This document shows positions 46,029-51,604 of a stretch of DNA of 51,604 nucleotides, one piece after another; position 1 is the stretch's first letter, and each line of letters opens with the position of its first letter. The stretch covers positions 1 to 51,604 of the forward strand of contig NZ_NTZO01000005.1 of the NCBI RefSeq assembly GCF_002559405.1. Direction: 5' to 3'. Origin of the DNA: Bacillus sp. AFS001701. Its GTDB lineage: Bacteria > Bacillota > Bacilli > Bacillales > Bacillaceae_G. The notes under the pieces are model-generated. The model had not been told where the DNA came from, made no database searches, and saw only the letters and a program-made list of their open reading frames with translations. The translations under genes and the position numbers were made by a program.

Positions 46029-46062
46029 TGAATGTTTTTCTTAAAAAATATTTTAATGTTCG
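46029..46062 (-). promoter_or_regulatory. PurR operator (two PurBoxes) of the pur operon
   Basis: Box 1 CGAACATT (46055-46062) is inside CACGAACATTA, identical to the Bacillus subtilis box as I recall it. Exactly 21 bases after CGAACATTA lies TTCATATT (box 2, starting at 46032), in the inverted orientation and the position of the partner box, with TTCA where TTCG is expected. The pair ends 7 bases before the -35. This fits PRPP-sensitive repression by PurR, with a degenerate second box. Confidence 0.7.
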
Positions 46063-46181
46063 TGTTTTACGCAGTTTTTTACATTCTATGAAGTCTATTT
46101 TCATTAAATTACCGATAGCAACTGTAATTTTTTTATTTCTTATTCGGATTTCTATTATCGAATAATCAATGAATAACAAAA

Positions 46182-46221
46182 AAACTATCTATCCTCATAA
46201 TAAATGGGAAAGATAGCTTTT
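46182..46221. terminator. Terminator after the large protease gene
   Basis: A long stem (AACTATCTATCC with GGGAAAGATAGCTT, one mismatch) with T-runs on both sides (TTTTTTTG on the minus strand). It lies just past the protease stop at 46236 and can also stop plus-strand transcription. Confidence 0.85.
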
Positions 46222-46235
46222 TCAATTATTGACTT

Positions 46236-49200
46236 TTATTGAAGAACCGTTACTTTAGTCGGAGTTGATGTCACTTTAAAACCGTCTTTTGTAACAACAT
46301 CAGCAGAAATATAGTACGTACCGTTCGGTAAATCAGCTTTTGGGTACCATTTTGTATGCACTTCTTTTTCATTTTTGTATTCGAAAGTGTCTACTATATT
46401 TCCACTTGCATCTTTTACATTGAACTTCCAATCTACTCTGTTTTGAGCAAAGAAATTGACTGAAGCTACACTGTTTTTGCTAATATTGTTAGTCGGATAT
46501 ACGCTACCGTTTGAAAGAACCATCCATTCACTCATATATTTTGAACTTTGATCGCCCCAAGTTGTGTATGAATGATTAAATGCGTTGTCAGCTCCACCAA
46601 TAACAATACTCTTTGGTTCAACATTTACTACCATTGATTGTGCTGCTCCTGGTGAATAGTAGTTTCCATTAACCCAAACAACTGAAGCTGCATACCCAGA
46701 ATCTTCATCAGTACCTTTCCATGAAATTTCATATTTTCCGTCTTTCGGTGTTACCGTAATATCTGTAACTTTCGGAAGGGCTGAATCAACTTTTACTGGC
46801 ATTTTCACTTCTTGAGGTTTTGCCCCTGGATAATCTAATGTTGTTCTAATAACATATTTATAATTACCGTCAGGAACAAATTGACCAGTCTCATCTGTCA
46901 TGTCCCAAGTATAGAGTTCACTATAACTTGTATCACCAAATGACATAACATTTTTTCTGAACTTATATGGAGTTCCATTAAATTCACTAAAATCACCTAA
47001 ATACTTAACGATCTTTCCTGATTCATTTTCAATATACATTTCAGTTTTTGCTAAATTACGCAAAGCTGTAAATGAAGAATAAATTCCATTTAAAAGGTAG
47101 TTTGGTGAAATGGCAATTTTGTTAAGATCAAATGTACCAGTTGTAGAGTTATATCCTTTAGGATAACGCTCTGAAGTTCCATCCCAAAGTGCTGTATAAC
47201 CTAGAAATGCATCTTTTTCCCACGCTGGTGGATCAATATTTCTAGGCTCATCCCAATTACCATAGAAGCCCATATAAGGCACAGAAATTGGTACAGCTTT
47301 ATCTTGATCTTTTGTTACTGGTACTAAACGAACAAACCCTTCAACAAAGCTATTTTTCTTTAATGAATCAGGTAAATTTACATTAATTGTCAGTATTTTT
47401 GACTGACCTGGCTTTATTTTAAGCAATGAGCCATCTTTATAAGAAACATTATTATCATTTACTGTGATCGTTGCACCGTCTATGCGTTCACTAGTTAAAG
47501 TTAAATAATCCTTTGAATCCATTGCACCATCACTGTCTAAATCAAATTGCTTTGTTTCTGTTTTATCTTTTAACAAATCTACGTATACATTGTATTCGAT
47601 ATCAGCACTATTATTTTTTCCTTTTGGTGCATCAAATGCATCAACATTTAATTTAAAGCTTGTGTTTTGCCCAATTTCTTTTAAAGCCACCGCACCAGCT
47701 TGCTCTAATGGTGTGTCTCTACTTGTAACAACGACTGGTGTGTTGATTGCATTTTGGATTTGCATTAGACCAGAGCCTTGAATACGTGGAGAATATGGAA
47801 CTTCTCCGTTTGCTTTTGGATCCATTACAACTTTTGATGTGTTCATTAAAGCAATTTTTGCTTTTAAAGCTGTATTCTCTGAATGTTGTAATCCTTTTTC
47901 ATAAAGTGACTGTAATACTAACGCAGAACCACCTACAACATGAGGAGTTGCCATTGATGTACCGCTCATTACTTCATAATCATTTCCAGGTACTGTTGAA
48001 TAGATATTTCCACCTGGAGCAGCCATTTCTGGTTTAAAATCTAATGTACTTGGAGCTCCATATGATGAAAAATAAGACATTGTATCTTTACTTGGATTAT
48101 CAATCCAAGTATCTCCAGCAAGTTTTACTTTTACAACTTGGTTATTTGATAGCTTATTGATTAATTCTTGACCCACAGCTTTACCAGTTGTAGCAGCTGG
48201 TATAGAAGTATTGGCAAATTTCATATATGGATAATCACCCATACTATTTGGCGGGATGATAATTGCAGCTTTAGCTTTATATTTAGCAGCGTTAAATTGA
48301 ACAAACGAATACGAAGTATATTGATTTGCCATTTTAGCTACAACAATTTTACCTTCAACATTTTTCGTACTAAAATCAGTAAGTTTTGATCCTTCACCTA
48401 CATAAACTAACTCATACTCTTGACCCGGTGTTAAGTTTTTAGAAAGTTTAAAGTTTTTACTTGGTGCAAACATAGTTTGATCTTGGAAAGGTAGTTTAAA
48501 ACCATTAGCATCACCTAAGGTATTTAAATGCATTTTTGTATTTTCGTAAGAAGCAACCGATAAAGCATATGGACTTACACCTGGTGCACCTACTGTTCCA
48601 ATATCAGGATTATCTGCATATGGCTGCATAGCAGATGGATATAATAATCCATGCTTTGTACTATATGACGAGTTACCAGCTGCAACTACAACAAGCGTAC
48701 CCTGTTCAGTTGCTAAACGAATTGCTTTTTGAACCGGATCAAAATCCTCACCCACGAAACCTGCATCAACACCTAAACTCATATTGATTACATCAGCACC
48801 CATTTCAACTGCATGCTCGATACCAGCAATAATGTCATCCTCTGAGGCACTGCTAGCTTTATCGGAGAATACTTTTTCAGCCAATAATTGCGTTCCAGGA
48901 GCAATTCCTTGAACACCGCCAGTCGCATCGTTACCATTTGCACCAACTGTACCTGCAACGTGAGTCCCGTGTGGACTTCCATCGCCTCTAGGAATAACAT
49001 CCGTATCATGATCAGCCCAATCATAGCCTGTTGGTACTTTATCTGTGTACCAAACATCGTTTACAGATGTTTCATCTAGTTTACTTTGAATTCCACTTTG
49101 AGTTAACTTCTCTTTTTGTTTACCCTTTTCAGTCAACGTCATATCTTTATGAGTATAATCGATACCAGAGTCAACAATTGCCACAAGTAGTCCTTCACCT

Positions 49201-49754
49201 TGATAGCCATATTGATTCCAAACCTTTTGTGCTTGTACAATTTCTTTGCTCGCAGCCATCGTTTCATGGAATGTTCTTGCCACACTTACGTGCATCACAC
49301 CAGGAATCGATTTAATCTCTTTTAAATTTTGATATTCCGTCTCCACACTAAATCCATTGAACCCCTCAAAAAAGCGTTGTTTTAATTTAGGTGAATTTGA
49401 TCTAGCCTTATTATTTTTTGTGATTTCTTCGATTACTTTGTCTTGTTTTTCTTTAAATAGGGATTTTTTGTTTGCTGTAGAAGTTTCGGAAGTTGATGGT
49501 TGTTCAATTTCTACAATAAATCGAACTTTATCGGTAGGTTTATAAGTTTTCTCAGATTCATCCTTTTTAATATCTTCTTTATATAAGTCGTCTTTAGTTT
49601 TAGGACTTTGATCTAATAATTGCGGTACTTGATCCTCGACCGCTTGAGATGTTGAATCATTATTCTCCGCAAGTGCCGTATAAGATGAGAAAATCAAAGA
49701 TGAGATTGCCACTGTGCTCATTACTTTAATTGGTACAATTTTGCTGAGTTTCAT
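46236..49754 (-). CDS. Large secreted subtilisin-like serine protease (S8) with PA domain
   Basis: 1172 residues, exported. Signal peptide at about 1-29. An inhibitor-I9-like propeptide follows (about 75-160). The catalytic domain has Asp195 (AIVDSGIDYTHKDM), His262 (SPHGTHVAGT), oxyanion Asn361 (AAGNSS) and Ser600 (MSGTSMATPHVVGG). A PA domain is inserted at about 425-550. After the catalytic domain come an Fn3-like domain (about 680-820) and Ig-like C-terminal domains with FlgD/Fn3 character. The architecture resembles Vpr and the lactocepin family. No LPXTG or SLH anchor is seen. It degrades extracellular protein, judged by family. Monocistronic; GGGAGAGG lies ahead of the ATG. Confidence 0.92.
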   Translation of the reverse strand: MKLSKIVPIKVMSTVAISSLIFSSYTALAENNDSTSQAVEDQVPQLLDQSPKTKDDLYKEDIKKDESEKTYKPTDKVRFIVEIEQPSTSETSTANKKSLFKEKQDKVIEEITKNNKARSNSPKLKQRFFEGFNGFSVETEYQNLKEIKSIPGVMHVSVARTFHETMAASKEIVQAQKVWNQYGYQGEGLLVAIVDSGIDYTHKDMTLTEKGKQKEKLTQSGIQSKLDETSVNDVWYTDKVPTGYDWADHDTDVIPRGDGSPHGTHVAGTVGANGNDATGGVQGIAPGTQLLAEKVFSDKASSASEDDIIAGIEHAVEMGADVINMSLGVDAGFVGEDFDPVQKAIRLATEQGTLVVVAAGNSSYSTKHGLLYPSAMQPYADNPDIGTVGAPGVSPYALSVASYENTKMHLNTLGDANGFKLPFQDQTMFAPSKNFKLSKNLTPGQEYELVYVGEGSKLTDFSTKNVEGKIVVAKMANQYTSYSFVQFNAAKYKAKAAIIIPPNSMGDYPYMKFANTSIPAATTGKAVGQELINKLSNNQVVKVKLAGDTWIDNPSKDTMSYFSSYGAPSTLDFKPEMAAPGGNIYSTVPGNDYEVMSGTSMATPHVVGGSALVLQSLYEKGLQHSENTALKAKIALMNTSKVVMDPKANGEVPYSPRIQGSGLMQIQNAINTPVVVTSRDTPLEQAGAVALKEIGQNTSFKLNVDAFDAPKGKNNSADIEYNVYVDLLKDKTETKQFDLDSDGAMDSKDYLTLTSERIDGATITVNDNNVSYKDGSLLKIKPGQSKILTINVNLPDSLKKNSFVEGFVRLVPVTKDQDKAVPISVPYMGFYGNWDEPRNIDPPAWEKDAFLGYTALWDGTSERYPKGYNSTTGTFDLNKIAISPNYLLNGIYSSFTALRNLAKTEMYIENESGKIVKYLGDFSEFNGTPYKFRKNVMSFGDTSYSELYTWDMTDETGQFVPDGNYKYVIRTTLDYPGAKPQEVKMPVKVDSALPKVTDITVTPKDGKYEISWKGTDEDSGYAASVVWVNGNYYSPGAAQSMVVNVEPKSIVIGGADNAFNHSYTTWGDQSSKYMSEWMVLSNGSVYPTNNISKNSVASVNFFAQNRVDWKFNVKDASGNIVDTFEYKNEKEVHTKWYPKADLPNGTYYISADVVTKDGFKVTSTPTKVTVLQ

Positions 49755-50233
49755 TAATACCTCTCCCTTTTTATGATTGTAATATTTCGATTATGTATTT
49801 GCTTAAATACTATGTTTAAGAGGTTAGTAGTTTAGAAAAATAGATAGACTAATTTAACTAGAACCAACCCTTACCATTACTTATGTAAATACAATCTAAC
49901 TTTACATTCATCATATGTGGAAGTAAATTGGGGGAATTTGAACTGAATCGAAGTGCATTTTTTCAACAAATAATTACAAAAAAATTTATTATTGGTACTT
50001 TAGATCGCAAAAATTCTAAATAAAAACACGAAAAATATACAAATGCGTCGGATTTTTTTAGTTTGATCAATTGTTTTAGAAGGATTTTTATGAAAATATA
50101 GAGAAAATTCAATTTATTTTACACTTCTACTCGAATGTCGTAGAAAAAATGATTACAAAGTCCTAATCATTCTCATCTTTAGAAATAAAAAAGGTGTACC
50201 AACGTGGTTACACCTTTTTCAAATTAGATAATG
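49755..50233. other. Intergenic stretch between the P-loop NTPase and protease genes
   Basis: This 479-base gap holds the protease promoter and the terminator at 50190-50218. I see -35/-10-like pairs of only weak quality (TTAAAC, 18 bases, CATAAT near 49800-49830), and no open frame or repeat. The stretch is extremely AT-rich. Confidence 0.5.
50190..50218 (-). terminator. Terminator after the P-loop NTPase gene
   Basis: AAGGTGTACCA (50191-50201) pairs with TGGTTACACCTT (50205-50216) with one bulge, with T-runs on both strands. It lies just past the stop of the gene at 50234. Confidence 0.85.
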
Positions 50234-51331
50234 CTAATTTTTTATTATACTTTCAATTTCTTCTATTAAATCGCTCTGAATTTTATCTACTTTTGAAAAG
50301 TCCATGGCTCCAATATAAATAGCTTCTAATTCGTCTCTAAGAACTTTAGCTTCCGCTAAATATGATATTGCTTCTTTCATTTTATCTTTATATGAATTCG
50401 TTGTTCTCTCTATTTCAGTGGCGTATTTCTCATCTGTTCCTGGCGTAATACATCTTTCGTACATATCAATAATCTCATCGGTTTCACGATCAGGAAAATA
50501 CTCATGTGGTGATGTACTGTCAAAGATCGCAATTCCTTTTTCAGGAATAATTACCATATCAAGGCTGTTTGGATCAAATCCACAATGATAAATCTCTACA
50601 TCAAATCCTCTTTCTTCTCCTGCAGCTGCTATTTTCTTTAACATTGTTGATTTACCAGAACCAGCTCTACCTTTAATAAAATATCGCTTTTCGATTTCTT
50701 CTGTTAAATTTTGAATATAATCAACGGCACCACTTGGAGTTGCTGCACCTAAGAATCTATGTTTTACTTTGGCGTCTTTTTCAGTATGACTGTCATTACC
50801 ATAAAATAGCGCTATCAATTCGTCGGTTAGTTTATTAGCTTCTAAAAAGTCCATATTGGATATATAAATTTCTTCAATCTCATCATGAGCCCTTAATGAA
50901 GCAGCAAATGTATCATATGCTGTTTGAAACTTCTTAGAAATTTCATCATTTAGTGATAATATTATTTCCTTTTGTACGGTTAATTTCTTAGAATCCCAAG
51001 CAACACCTAAATTCACATATTCCTCAATAACCCCTGGAGCTTTTGGTTCAATTACATGTGGTGCTGTTCCGTCCACTATACCTATTTGAAATTTCGGGAT
51101 TATTAAGCCATCAACTGAATTGGTATCTGAAGAACAATGTAAATATTCAATATCGACTCCCTTATTTACAATCAATTCTCCAATTGTTTTCATTAAAGTT
51201 GATTTCCCAGTACCTGGACCACCTTTTAGAATGAATAGTTTATCTAAATCCTCTAAAGCTGAGTCATAGAGATTATAAAACCCTTTTGCAGTATTACCTC
51301 CTGCATAATAATTGAGTATTTTTCCTCTCAT
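50234..51331 (-). CDS. Tandem-duplicated P-loop NTPase of unknown function
   Basis: 365 residues from MRGKILNYYAGGN. Two homologous halves, each with a Walker A motif (GGPGTGKST and GRAGSGKST), then YLHCSSDTNSVDGLIIP / IYHCGFDPNSLDMVIIP, then IVDGTAPH / IFDSTSPH, and each ending with IYISNMDF / IYIGAMDF. No other domain, membrane segment or signal is visible. I recall it as a Firmicutes family without known function; it may be an ATPase of nucleotide or nucleic-acid metabolism. GGAGGGG 5 bases before the ATG at 51331 decides the start; an upstream ATG (51349) includes the ribosome site in its own frame. Transcribed alone with terminators on each side. Confidence 0.75.
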   Translation of the reverse strand: MRGKILNYYAGGNTAKGFYNLYDSALEDLDKLFILKGGPGTGKSTLMKTIGELIVNKGVDIEYLHCSSDTNSVDGLIIPKFQIGIVDGTAPHVIEPKAPGVIEEYVNLGVAWDSKKLTVQKEIILSLNDEISKKFQTAYDTFAASLRAHDEIEEIYISNMDFLEANKLTDELIALFYGNDSHTEKDAKVKHRFLGAATPSGAVDYIQNLTEEIEKRYFIKGRAGSGKSTMLKKIAAAGEERGFDVEIYHCGFDPNSLDMVIIPEKGIAIFDSTSPHEYFPDRETDEIIDMYERCITPGTDEKYATEIERTTNSYKDKMKEAISYLAEAKVLRDELEAIYIGAMDFSKVDKIQSDLIEEIESIIKN

Positions 51332-51554
51332 ATTTTCCCCTCCATTCAATCTAAACTATGTAGATTTATAATTAGGGGTGTTTGCCCAGCATTACCATTA
51401 TTGTTTACTTTATAAATTTTTAGCAAAAAAGAAAGTAAATTGTTAATATATTATTCGAATTTTTTGATGTTCCTTAAACATGTTATAGTTCAGTGTATTG
51501 ATATTTCCTCACTTTTGTAAAGTCATCATAAGATACAATTACAAATTTTAACAT

Positions 51555-51589
51555 AAAAAAAGCATCAGCTTGTTAGCTGATGCTTTTTT
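51555..51589. terminator. Strong bidirectional terminator at the right edge
   Basis: AGCATCAGCT (51561-51570) and AGCTGATGCT (51575-51584), a perfect 10-bp stem with loop TGTT, flanked by A- and T-runs. It serves a minus-strand gene beyond the window or stops read-through into the P-loop NTPase gene. Confidence 0.9.
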
Positions 51590-51604
51590 AGTTACCAGGC
51601 GACG

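Overview
The window is AT-rich chromosomal DNA from a low-GC Gram-positive, endospore-former-type bacterium of the Bacillaceae. The evidence is the gene order: a complete purEKBCSQLFMNHD operon behind a guanine riboswitch, followed downstream by pcrB-pcrA-ligA-camS and gatCAB-dgkB-rlmCD, which is the arrangement known from Bacillus. I cannot name the species. Almost every gene is on the minus strand, so transcription and probably replication run from high to low coordinates.

Right end to left: (1) 50234-51331 is a duplicated P-loop NTPase of unknown function. (2) 46236-49754 is a very large secreted subtilisin-like protease with a PA domain. (3) 32920-46062 is the whole de novo purine operon, with PurR boxes, a sigma-A promoter, a guanine aptamer, a leader terminator and twelve overlapping or tightly packed genes. 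Two strong hairpins lie inside the operon. (4) 24414-32810 holds a small divergent DUF2892-type membrane protein, then pcrB, pcrA, ligA, camS and rocA. (5) 16998-24180 holds a dCMP deaminase-like gene, a long concentric palindrome, gatCAB, a truncated formate/nitrite-type transporter on the plus strand, dgkB and rlmCD, then dus at 15810-16799.

(6) The accessory part is 241-15450. A four-gene operon encodes a BadF-type amino-sugar kinase, a DUF871/MupG-type phosphomuramidase, a GlmU-like nucleotidyltransferase and a SIS-domain phosphosugar protein. This looks like cell-wall amino-sugar handling. Beside it are a LicR-type PRD regulator, a 1433-residue secreted multidomain protein, and a Lac/cellobiose-family PTS (IIC, IIB, IIA) with a GH4 6-phospho-glycosidase and an RDD membrane protein. 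The secreted protein carries a toroid-like domain of the type I associate with large propeller proteins of Bacteroidetes. Its promoter region has a palindrome, a weak -35, a good -10 and a CcpA (cre) site.

A working picture of the accessory region: the secreted protein binds or processes an extracellular glycan, the PTS imports and phosphorylates the released disaccharide, GH4 and/or MupG split it, and the kinase, SIS protein and nucleotidyltransferase route the amino sugars. LicR and CcpA control it. Domain calls are from reading the sequence; the pathway is inference. I saw no CRISPR array, tRNA, prophage or insertion sequence.
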